Positions 49,500 to 60,141 of a stretch of DNA of 64,000 bases are shown here, piece by piece. Positions within the stretch are counted from its first letter, which is position 1, and the number at the start of each line of letters is the position of its first letter. Position numbers and translations under genes: made by a program. The DNA lies in assembly GCA_050084985.1 (NCBI GenBank), contig JBITNC010000001.1:104160001-104224000 (forward strand), read 5' to 3'. Origin of the DNA: Nageia nagi. Taxonomy: Eukaryota > Pinophyta. The notes beneath the pieces were generated by a model. The model saw only the letters and a list, made by a program, of their open reading frames with translations. It was not told the DNA's origin and made no database searches.

Positions 49500-52430
49500 A
49501 TTTCATTAAAAATTAAATTACTAAAATTATTGATATACAATTTTGAAAGTGTGGATACAATTATTAGTATTTAATATTTAAATTTTGTTTTAATATTATT
49601 TAATTATTTCATACTATAAACATATTACTCATTACATATATTTCATTTATTATATAACTTTATTTTAAATAATAAATAATTTTAAAAGAGTGAAGCGATT
49701 TACAAACTTTTAATGTTTAGCTTTTAATAAAAAAAGATTTTAAAATAAAACATCACATAACATCTTTTTATTACAAATAAAAGCAAGAACACATAAAGAG
49801 AACCTCATTGATCTCCCTTCCATTTTCTTCTCATTGAATCCTTTGAAATTCTAAAATCAATTTTGACTTATCAATAACTCTAAGCCTTGAAAATATGGAG
49901 CGAAGGAAAAAAGAGAACTCCCAAGGTTCTACCCATTACTAAAACCTCCATAACCTACTCAAGTAAACTTATTAAATATTATATAATATTATATTAATTT
50001 AATATAATGTTTTGTTAAATACTGTATTTAACATTCACACATATTTTCAATCCAAGAATATAATATTTCAATATATATATTTCCAAGCAATATTATATAT
50101 TTTTATTTTATTTATTAAATTAATAATAATAGGTATATTATAATTATTATTCAATAATAATTATAATATCCTATTTCATACAATATCTATTGAACATGTT
50201 ATTAATTAATTAATTATCACTTAATTATTTTACATTATAACATTAAAATAAATTTAGTTTCTTTAAGTAGATCAATGGCTCATATCATTCATCATTTCTT
50301 CAAAAATAGTAACACATAATAAATAGCAATAATAAGACTTATTTATATTTTACTAATAATTAAGTATTATTTTTTCAGAATAAGATTAACTATTTATTTT
50401 TATGACTTGTAGGTCATAAATGTTAGTCAAAGTTATCTTCAAGAACTAATATATCAAGCTTAGGAAAGAGGTATTAAAAATTGAGACATGAAAATGATTA
50501 TTATTTATTCATAAAATTTTAGATTAAGATACTATCCACCAATCCCTATGCTTTTATATAAATTATGGACCCTCATACTCAACATTTCTAGTAATCCTTA
50601 ACCCATCATCTAGATGTGGTATCCAATTAGAACTTCAATTAGGCAAAATTAAGAATTAGCTTAGGTTTAATTAAGTGAATTTATTAGTATATCTCAAAAA
50701 CTATTTTTGATGGATATGGTATAAGTTGAGGCCTACCAAATTTCTTGATGAACTACTAAGGATGATAAAACTCTATAAATTTATTATTTTCTTAGTTAAA
50801 GGAAGGTGTCCATTGCCAAATAATCTTTTATACCTCATCATCCCACTTACAATCAATATATGCTCTAGAGAATATCTAATTAGGCTAATTATTCTTCAAT
50901 ACAAACCTCCATGCCTCTATCCACCTATTCACCCTTTTAATATTATTGTTGAAGGTCCAATACTACTAAGTATAAAGATCATCATAGTATGATAATTAAT
51001 GTAGTTCTCGAGGAGTAAACACTCACACATCTTCTTAAACCTAGTATTAAAGAATAAATGATTGAGAACCCTTCTTAACATTCTTATAAATAATCATAAA
51101 GTTGTATAGATCATAATGTATCTAATGTAGGGAGCATAGAAACTAAGAAAATATCTTACACTTCATCATAGGAATGAGGCTGAATAAAAATATCTACACA
51201 TTCTTGTCAAAATACACAATGTTATCAATATATATGGATATGACAAGATAAATAAACTTACCACAATGAGGGTACCCCTTGATGCCATGATTATTAAAAG
51301 ATCCCTACTTTGATTGATCATTATTCTTTATACTCATAAACCACTTGGAAAGACTATTCATATGCAGTAATTAACTAATCCTTTATGGACATAACCTTCC
51401 CTTAAAGGATTTGATAAATATATTTGATCATATTGGGAATTGTACCTCTAAGAAGGTAAAATATATTGGTATTATTATCTACCCTTATACAACTTGTATT
51501 GCATGTTCCATTCCCAGTATGAGATGTACATGCTATGTACTAGCCCACTACTATCATCTCATTGACCATTGTTCATCCCCTATAGATGTTAATATACTTT
51601 CTTTCCTTCTTTATTTTTTTATAGGTACATATAACTTGTATCCATTCACATGGGATCTATACTCAATAAAGATTTTTTTTTAGTCAATTTGTTATTTATT
51701 TATTTTCCTTTATAGACATAATACAATTCTTCATTTAAAAATACCTTCAAATAGTTGATGGATGTATTCCTTCCCACTTAGGATTTGCAATCTATTATAT
51801 CATCTAGTATAGTATCTAGTGATAGAGTGATTAGGTAGGTAGAAGTTATCAATGATTTTAACAAAATTCTATTTTTCATTCTACTAAATTTCAATATACA
51901 TTATAATTTATCTTATATCTAATAATTTATTCTTTTTCCATCTATATTGTTAGGAGACTAGGATTCCTAAAGAGTTATCTTTTGGTGTATAACTCTGAAC
52001 TCTTAAGTAGGATACAAAATTATTTGAATAATACTCCCCTCATTGTCTAAGTAAAATTATATTATCCTTATTACCTTATTACTTTCTAGCATTATGTTTG
52101 ATTCTTAAAATTTACTAAATTATTCATAATTTGACTTTGATATATACAATTATACTTATCTTATATATTTTTCAATTATGGGTGGATCCAAGAAGTTGGG
52201 TCCACTTTAAGGCCAAAAATTGGAAGTGTTTTCTTTGATTCTTCAATTTAGGTATGATTGATATCTAAATTTGAAGCACTTATACATTGAATCATGAAAA
52301 AGGTCACTATGATGAAAATGTAGTGCTTGGAGTCTAGTTTTTAAATACATAATTTTTTCCAATACCCAGATCATAGCATTTAAAATTTGATAGGATGAAC
52401 AAAAACTACTTTTAAAAAAAAAAATATTTT
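49500..52430. other. Unassigned AT-rich spacer
   Basis: No recognised protein, RNA gene or transposon signature. Open frames at 50,726-50,992 and 51,411-51,683 show no motif and appear to be chance. Confidence 0.45.
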
Positions 52431-52439
52431 TGAACAATA

Positions 52440-52640
52440 ACATGTGTGTGTCTGTCCACCATAATTTGACTAAAATCAATGTATTTTTAAAAATATTTTT
52501 AGGAAAAGATACCTAAACAATTAGAGCCTATCCCAGATACTTTTCCATAATTTTGCCATTAGTATTTTTTTTATTAATTATTTATCAGACATGTTTATGG
52601 TTTTGAAAAGTGCTTGTGTCTATCCACCATAATTTGATAT
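52440..52640. repeat. Direct repeat with TGTC(T/A)ATCCACCATAATTTGA core
   Basis: GTGTCTGTCCACCATAATTT (from 52,449) and TGTCTATCCACCATAATTTG (from 52,617) are near-identical short copies about 170 bp apart, within diverged flanking sequence. Confidence 0.65.
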
Positions 52641-53491
52641 TAAATTAATATTGTTTTAATTTTCTTTATTCTTATAAAGAATTCTTTGAAGCTTATCTCT
52701 ATATAATATTTTTTCATAACTTGAAAAAAAACTTATTAAGAAAATATGAGACCCTTATATTTTAAGTATATGAACTAGTCTCACCAAAAATTAATAGAAT
52801 AATATAAAATATAAACCAATTCTAAAATAAATTGGATATTTTAATTCCTCATTCTTTCATCTAAAATGGGTTTCAATTTTGTGACAAAATTCAATTGAAA
52901 TCACCATGAACTATATGCTCGAATTTACAATTTTGGGTTGAAATCAACCATGGACATTTATTTGTAGGTCCAAGGCACAAGTTTGGCTCAACAAGCCTTT
53001 TTTGAGCATAAATATGAGGTTGGTGGGTGGTTTTGGGTACATATTCTTGGGCCACAAAATTTGAAAAATTTGGGATCTAGCTATATCAGGATCTTGAATT
53101 TTACTTCATAAATTAGGATCCTAATTTTTACCTGATCGTTACAAGGTGAAGAAGATAGACATCTTATTAAACAATCCAACAAAAACATCTCGCATCATTC
53201 TCTTACATTCATATACAGTGATACACAAGGATGATTTTTGCAAAATTTGACTTAGTTTTGGCACATGCATGGACATTATTCAATCAACTTACAAAAGTGC
53301 AGATGCAAGGTATCTTTTTCAATCAATTTAAAGTTAAAACAATTTTTTACAAAGTGAATTAAAGTCTTAAATATAGAAGCAATCATTGCAATCATGTCTA
53401 TGTTTGGAAGATATACAAAGTTGAATTTGCCAACTTCTCAATCAACATTATGGGTGATAAAAAATGACAAAAAAAGAAAGGATAAAATTTC

Positions 53492-56400
53492 ATGTCATAT
53501 GAAGATATTCTTGCAAGAAGAGAAAATGATGCAAAAAGAAAAAGAGAAAAAAGAGCACAAAATAATGAACCAAATTGTAATGAAGCACCTAAAAGTTCCA
53601 TAACGATTGAAGAGGAAAACATTGAAAAGAACATGAATGTAGATATGACTATAGATGTTGTACCATTGAATGAATCTTCAAATTTAATGAATATGGAAAC
53701 CAATACAAGTATTTTTTTGAATATTTATTTTGTATCTTTTTATAATTTTAGGTATTTTTCAATATTCTCATTAAGCTTCTTCAAATGATTAAGAAATTAT
53801 TTAATGTCTTTGTGAAGGGTTTAAGAGTTTAAGGGTTTAGGGTTGAATAGTTGAAGGGTTTAGGGGTAGGGTTTTAGGGTTTAGGGTTATAGGGTTAACA
53901 TTCTAGTGTTTAGTTTAATGTTTAATTAAGTCTTGAACAAGTCAGTAATTAATTGTTACCTTTGCTTCCATGTGTAGTAAATTATGGTGAGTCAACCCCT
54001 AGCCTTGGAGTACCAACTATGGGTGTGAATCTAGGTATGTCTTAGAATCCATATGTTAATGATATCAAGAATGAGAATCTTAATAATACTGATGATACAA
54101 TTCTTTTTACATATTGAAAGTAATATTTTAGATAATGTTCTTAGTATGACATCTATGAGACAAATGAGAACACATGCAAGCAGAATATATGATCAATTTT
54201 ATCTTAATAAGGAGCTACGATTTCAATGTCAATTCATGGTATAATTAATGAGAATGTAAAAAATGAGAATAGTAATGAAAACTTTAGGTGTTCATGTGAA
54301 AAATAAGGATCATGTAAGACAAGTTATATTGACTATTGCTAGTGCCATGGACTCTATTGGGAAGAAGATTTTATCTAAAGATAGGAATACAACACAATGA
54401 AACATAATAACTACATTAGTAAATACATGAATTGTAAAGAAAAAATGATTGGTAGTCTTAGTGTATGTCTAAATATAAACCCTAAAACTTTGCAAAGAGT
54501 TATGAGGAGAAGAAAAAGCATTGAAGGTGATCCAATCAACCAATTTTGGAGTTTTAGTGGTAGACTTCCTAGGTCTAATAGAAAATTCACTAATGAGATA
54601 AAATGCTTAATTGAAAAATATTGGCATGGTCATACAAGGGTATCTCCTAATAGTAAATATTTTTTAAAACAAAGGAAATCTCTAGGGGCAAAAGATCATC
54701 AAACTATGTATGCAAAACACTTTTTAGATATGACTCAAACTCAATTATACAATAATTTTGTAAATGAGAATGTATTAATTAGTTTTTATATTAGCCTAAG
54801 TCGAAGATCTTTTGAAAAATACAAACCTTGCTATGTTAGAACTAATAACCAAAGAATCACATGTTATTGTACTACTCATATGCAATTTAGATATTATTAT
54901 CAAGTTTTTTTGTATATACATAGTACTTTGCATACTAACAACTTATTGCAAGGATGCAATTTTAATATACCACCTGAATCTATCAATGAGTTTATAGCAT
55001 GTTTATTTTGTCAAATTCTAGATGGTCAATTATTTTATTCAAATGCATATATTTAAGGACAATGTAGTATATGTGGGAACATTTCATTTTTAGAAGAATG
55101 TGTACATAAAAGTAGTTTACATGATTTTGGACAAACACTAATAGATATCAAAAAATTTAAGAATGTTGAGTACACATTAGAGGATGGAATAATTGGGAAG
55201 TGTGTTGATCTAACAATTGAAAATGTTAGTGTCCATAGTTTTACGAATGATTTTAAGAGTAACTTTATTCCTAAATATGTGAAACATTCCCAAAATACTC
55301 AATGGCTTCTTAGTGAAATTCGTTAATGTAGAAAAACATTTCCATATGAAACTATATTATTAGTCATAGACTTTGCAGAGAACTATACTCTAGCACCATA
55401 AGAAGAAATACAATCCCAATATTATAATTCTCAACAGGTTTCTATTTTTTTCATATTGTATATAGACATGTTGATGATAGTGTAGAATATAATAGAAAAG
55501 TTATGAGGGAGTACCATTTTTGTGTAAGTGATAATCGATTACACTCACTAGAGTTTATGCAATTTTGCTTTAAGATATTCTATACAAATTTGAAGGAACA
55601 AAATATTTATATGACACAACATTTGATATGGTCAAATACTTATACGAGATAATTTAAGAATGCATGAATGTTTTACTAGTTAAGTAGGATGCATAAAGAA
55701 TACAATGTCCAACATATATGGTGATTTTTTAAATTTGGACATGGTAATGGTAAATATGATGGAACTGGTCCATGTAAGAAAAGAGCTCTTGTTAGAGAAC
55801 AACTTAAATTTGAAGATTTGGTAAAATTTCAAGATGCACATGCAATTGTAGATTAGTTCAATGGAAATATATCTACTATATCAAAAGAAATTTCTATAAG
55901 TCAATGATTCTTTTGGTTAGTCAAAGAAAATAATATTATGATTCATCATGATTGCAAGAAAATTAATGGATCAATGACATGGCATTCATTCAAGACTTCA
56001 AATGCAAGCACATGGACTATTTACACTATGGAGCTTGCATGTTTTTGTGATTCTTGTAATGTAGGTGAATCAAAGGTATGTATAAATGCAAAATGGGTTT
56101 AGGAATGGAAAGAAATATCTTTAATACCTATAGGTGTGCATGATCAACAAAAATTATTCATTGAAGATGAGAATCAATTATTTACATCAAAGGACTATGA
56201 TCGATTTTATGACCTTGTACAAGAAAGTAATTTAAAATAATTTAAACTTCCCTTTTTTTTATTTTATTTACATAAATACACATTTTTGTAAATAAATGAA
56301 CTAATTTTATGTTTCATACTCTTATATATGAATTATATTTGTAGGACATGTGTATGCTATTATGGCATTTGAATGAAATGAAGAGAAATTAAATTATTAG

Positions 56401-56735
56401 GTGGCTCAATGTGTTGAGATAAAACATAAGTTAACTTATCCTTAATGTGATGATGATGAATTTGAGTATACAATAGGTTTTGTGGTGGTTTTTGGTACAT
56501 GGATATGAAAAATAGTACCAAGAAGAAATTGTTTGGGAGCATATGAAGATTTGAACCAAAGAAAAAAAATTATTCACTATTCTCATTTGATACTAGAAAT
56601 AAATATAAACTAGAAAAATATAAAGAGAGCCCTACTAATAGATTATTGTGGAAATATTCAATGCAAGAACATGAGACAATTATGAATGCATTACATGAAG
56701 AGAAGATGTAGATGGTATCAATGATTAACAAATAC
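53492..56735 (+). pseudogene. Transposase-like gene with DFAENY, GHGxGKYDG and CFCxxC motifs (broken)
   Basis: A basic N-terminal piece (RRENDAKRKREKRAQ, 53,520-53,565) may be exon 1. From about 54,268 a frame reads HVRQVILTIASAMDSIGKK and, after a frameshift, an open stretch of 219 residues (54,397-55,056). It contains MYAKHFLDMTQTQLYNNF, FEKYKPCYVR and CYCTTHMQFRYYY. After one stop follow a CSIC zinc-binding pair, LLVIDFAENYTLAP (DFAENY at 55,369-55,386) and, past a TAA, EEIQSQYYNSQQV. A decayed stretch leads to FGHGNGKYDGTG (about 55,734-55,769), KKRALVREQ, WHSFKT and CFCDSC (56,040-56,057). A likely last exon after TTATATTTGTAG at 56,342 reads YTIGFVVVFGTW and NRLLWKYSMQEHETIM. This motif order matches a family of unnamed transposase-like proteins I know mostly from cnidarians, sponges and arthropods. 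The aspartate in DFAENY is a candidate catalytic residue (inference). Several stops; not functional. Confidence 0.6.
53814..53898 (+). repeat. Interstitial telomere-like (TTTAGGG) patch
   Basis: GGGTTTAAG, GGGTTTAGGGTTGAA, GGGTTTAGGGGTAGGG and TTTTAGGGTTTAGGGTTATAGGG form a degenerate run of the plant telomere unit. It lies between the N-terminal and main coding pieces of the transposase-like gene, perhaps in an intron. Confidence 0.8.
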
Positions 56736-56745
56736 AAGTAATTTT

Positions 56746-56888
56746 ATATCCCCTCCATCTCCACTTTCCCTTCACCCTTTCATCTCCACTGCACCTTACC
56801 CTTCATCTCCACTTCCCCATCACCCGTTCATCTCCACTTCCCCTTCCCCTTCATCTCCAATTCCCTTTCCTCTTCATATCCCCTTCCC
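56746..56888. repeat. CT-rich minisatellite (TCATCTCCACTTCCCCTTCACC)
   Basis: Six to seven imperfect copies of a 20-25-bp pyrimidine-rich unit containing CATCTCCACTTCCC, directly between the transposase-like gene and the tRNA-like sequence. Confidence 0.85.
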
Positions 56889-56892
56889 CTCA

Positions 56893-56964
56893 ACTATCTT
56901 AGCTCAATTGGTATAGCATGTGATTTATAAACACATGCTAGTGGGTCTAATTCCCATAGATGGT
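56893..56964 (+). tRNA. tRNA-like sequence (tRNA pseudogene or SINE head)
   Basis: A 72-nt stretch folds roughly as a tRNA. The acceptor arm ACTATCT pairs with AGATGGT (one G-T). TTAGCTCAATTGGTATAGC resembles the A box and D arm. The anticodon arm TGTGA-TTTATAA-ACACA has one mismatch and would expose UAU. The T arm GTGGG-TCTAATT-CCCAT has a faulty loop, since the expected TTC start is TCT. The weak B box and absent CCA argue against a working gene. It may be a tRNA pseudogene or the head of a tRNA-derived SINE whose tail follows (CTTGTAAACTTG...). Confidence 0.5.
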
Positions 56965-56971
56965 AGACCTT

Positions 56972-58108
56972 CTTGTAAACTTGTAAATTCAATTAAGGTT
57001 GTTATCTTACAAATGAGTTATATGTACTTATAACCTTGGTTTTCTAGTTATATGTACTTATAAACTTCATTGTCTTATCCTCTAAAGAATATTGATAATA
57101 ACAATTGTAGTTTTGTCTCTCTACTAGAAAAACATATATTTCCTTGAAATTCCAACTACCCCTTCTTGTATAGCCTAATTATTATTTCATGTTCTACCCA
57201 CTTTCCTCAAGACTTATTTTGCTTTATTAGATAAACAAATTGGAGGACAAGAAAAGTATCATATGAATCCATTTTAAGAAATATATTTAGATATGTTTAT
57301 CAAATAATTTTATTCTTCTTCACTTATTGGGGTATCTAACATTGCCTTGATATTCCTAAGTATATTTTCACTCTAATACCAATTGAAATAATGAAAAATA
57401 TGGTGGGGATCAAAACATGTAAAACTTTGATATAATGTGTATTATATTACTCAATTCCATGCATTATAATTACCTTATCATCATTTTAAAGATATAACAA
57501 ACTTATGAATTTAATTAGTCCTTATAGACATCTAACAACTTATTTACATTCACATTTTTTTATTAATATTAGATGATATTTTTTCAATACAACATGATTT
57601 ACATTCAATATTATCTAAAAATAGTAGATGATTATCCTTTTCACTAATTGATTCTTAACTCTTAATGTGGAATATATGTTTGATATTTTCATTTTACCTT
57701 GTGAGTAGCTTGGTTTTTACTAGAGCTTAGTGAATTTGAATTCCCCTTAAATGCATTAACATTAGTGATAATCAATACTTATCCATATTATATTCATGCT
57801 ACATTGGTTATTGAATATCTTGGTCTTGGAGATCATTAATCTTATAAGATATTTCATCTCTACATTCGCATTCACATTTGTTTATTAATACTAGATGAAG
57901 ACAACAAAATTTTAGAAGATAAAAATTGCATATTCTCATATTAGGAATGCTCCTACATAATTATAAATTTTTAAATATTATCTAGTTTTAAGGTTTCTTA
58001 CTTATTATGACATTTGTTTTCTTGTAAACTCAATAATATTTATTATCTTGTAAACTTCTTACATGTACTTGTAAACTTGTAAAGTCAATTATGTTTGTTG
58101 TCTTGTAA
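56972..58108. repeat. Dispersed CTTGTAAAC repeats
   Basis: A unit of about 40 bp beginning CTTGTAAACTTGTAAA and continuing (T/G)TCAATTA is present at 56,972-57,012 and 58,068-58,108, and a worn third copy at 58,021-58,057. The first directly follows the tRNA-like sequence. About 1 kb of unassigned AT-rich DNA lies between. Confidence 0.65.
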
Positions 58109-58196
58109 ACTTTAATAGTAACATAACAAAAGTACATAACAACATGTAATGTAATACATCTAGTCAATGTAATAATAGTAACATATATGTGTCTAA

Positions 58197-58385
58197 AGTC
58201 CAAAGTACAAAGTCCATAATATCCAAAGTCTAATGTTCAAAATAACTAACATACCAAAACAACAATTACCTAATCAATCCAAAGTCCATAATATATAAAG
58301 TACAAAGTACACAATAAAGTCCAAATTCCTCATACATCATGATATATAACTAACATAACAAAGCAAAAACTACTAATCAATCATA
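58197..58385. repeat. Short tandem duplication, about 113-bp period
   Basis: AACTAACATA(C/A)CAAA...CTAATCAATC occurs at about 58,233 and 58,347, with CCAAAGTCCATAATAT-type units between. It sits just downstream of the minus-strand gene. Confidence 0.65.
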
Positions 58386-58392
58386 GATCTAT

Positions 58393-60141
58393 CTATGTAG
58401 AACTAGTTGTATCTCCATCATCAATCCTCCTCCTCTTTTCAACTGATGCAGATGCCTCTTACTTTATAACATAAATAAAATTAAGTTAGCATACATATTA
58501 CAATTCATATTTATAATTCCTTTAAGTATTTAATAAAATAAAATAATATTAATATATTTACAAATTTTTAAAATACACATAAATATTACCATATCATGAT
58601 GTTGAGATCCTCCCTCAATAATTGTATCCTATTGTATAGATGATGTGTCAATATCATTGAGATGAAATGCATGAGAAACCACATTATAAAAGATCAAACA
58701 AAAAATATTGAATAAAAATGGAGTTGTTAAATGAGTTATAAATTTTTAATACCTATAAATTGCATCCACATACACTATATAAAATTAAGTAGATATATGA
58801 ATGACCACCTATGGAGTGCTAGATGTTGAAGGCTTTGCCATCAATATCTACCTAAAATACAATTTATATTTTTAGCATACACATGTTCATATGTGGATAA
58901 TATATAACAAAATTAATATGGAAAAAGCATAAACATGATATACTTATTTACCTTAAAAGGTATGCCAGTACATCTAGGAGTGGATGTCATAAAATCTCTA
59001 TGAGATACACCTAAAGTGAAGCCTCCCATTGTCTATGATAAAACATGTAAAAGTGTTTACATTTTAAAATAAATATACATATAATTCAAATTAATTTATA
59101 TATATACTTTACATACATGGCAAATATGCTTAAAATATGGCAAATGTACCTCTCTCCCAGTAAGGTCAATATCATTGATGAACATCATTTTTTTTATTAG
59201 CTAAAGAGGGGTCAATACATATATTGTCACAACTCTAGAAAAATTGTTGTGCAACTCCAATAACTCTAGCATCATCTCTATGCTCATTGACATTAGCTAC
59301 CATATGGGAAGCTTGTTTAATGAGAGTATAAGTAACCTGACTTAATGCTCCTAATGCCAAAAAAATTACTTGACGAAAAGCTAGGGTAGGAATAGAAGTA
59401 GTAGGTGGAGGGATGAGTGGTCCAGAATGCATGAATTGACCTAGATTAACCTATGCTCTAGGTCTATTTTTTCTCAAGCCATGACTAATCCCTTGATTTT
59501 ATCTCATATCAAAATAATTCACATGCTTTCCTAATACACACTCAACATATATTTTCTTTCAAAAATATAAAGGCACATTGGAATTGGAGTGTGGTGGTTT
59601 ATCAAACATCATCCACCATCAATCCCAAAATTTCTCAACTATCATAGGATGGATGCACCAATTACAAGGAATTATTTCTTTGTTAGGAGGGATACACTGT
59701 CTGATAGATGAATCAATGAAGAGTGGAGCAAGGGTGGCTTTGGTAATACCTAACTTTTTTACCTCTCAAGTGGAGAGACCATCTAAATAATATTATCTCA
59801 TGCACTTTCTCCATGCCTTGAAAGTATACATATCACCATCAACACTCCTAATAGTATCAAATACATTTTGCATCAAAGATGCAAATAATATAACATGGCT
59901 CAGGGAGCTGTGATTAGTCTAAATATGGTGAATCTTTTCTTGTAATTGGTTAATGTTATGAGCAATAGCATCTTGTAAATTCAACTCATCTAAACCATTG
60001 GGCTAGGGTGGGGTGGGGGTGTAGGTGTTGGAGGGGGTGGAGGATCGACATGTGGAGGGCACGAATTTATGGGATATTTTGGGTTGCATCATGCAATGTC
60101 TCATATATGTCATGATAAAATTCATGGGATGAGTTAGCCAT
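58393..60141 (-). pseudogene. Multi-exon minus-strand gene of unknown family, probably decayed
   Basis: A minus-strand ATG at 60,141 opens MANSSHEFYHDIYETLHDA, then a stop and a Pro-rich stretch. In a neighbouring frame follow DELNLQDAIAHNINQLQEKI, SVDGDMYTFKAWRK, ITKATLAPLFIDSSIRQCIP and, at 59,432-59,235, an open piece with TPTLAFRQ-like and SHMVANVNEHRDDARVIGV segments. Further exon-like pieces have good splice signals. One reads MGGFTLGVSHRDFM...GIPFK (from 59,029), with donor AAG-GTAAAT after 58,952. The next begins after acceptor ATTTTAG at 58,852 and reads VDIDGKAFNI. Another reads NDIDTSSIQ-stop-DTIIEGGSQHHDM with a GT donor near 58,592. The last reads EASASVEKRRRIDDGDTTSS and stops at 58,393. 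I do not recognise the protein. Its position, facing the transposase-like gene, suggests a second transposon gene. Several internal stops make a working product unlikely. Confidence 0.45.

Noticed and set aside
56893-56964. Functional tRNA-Ile(UAU) gene
   Set aside because: Anticodon-stem mismatch, faulty T loop and weak D stem; better explained as a tRNA pseudogene or SINE head.
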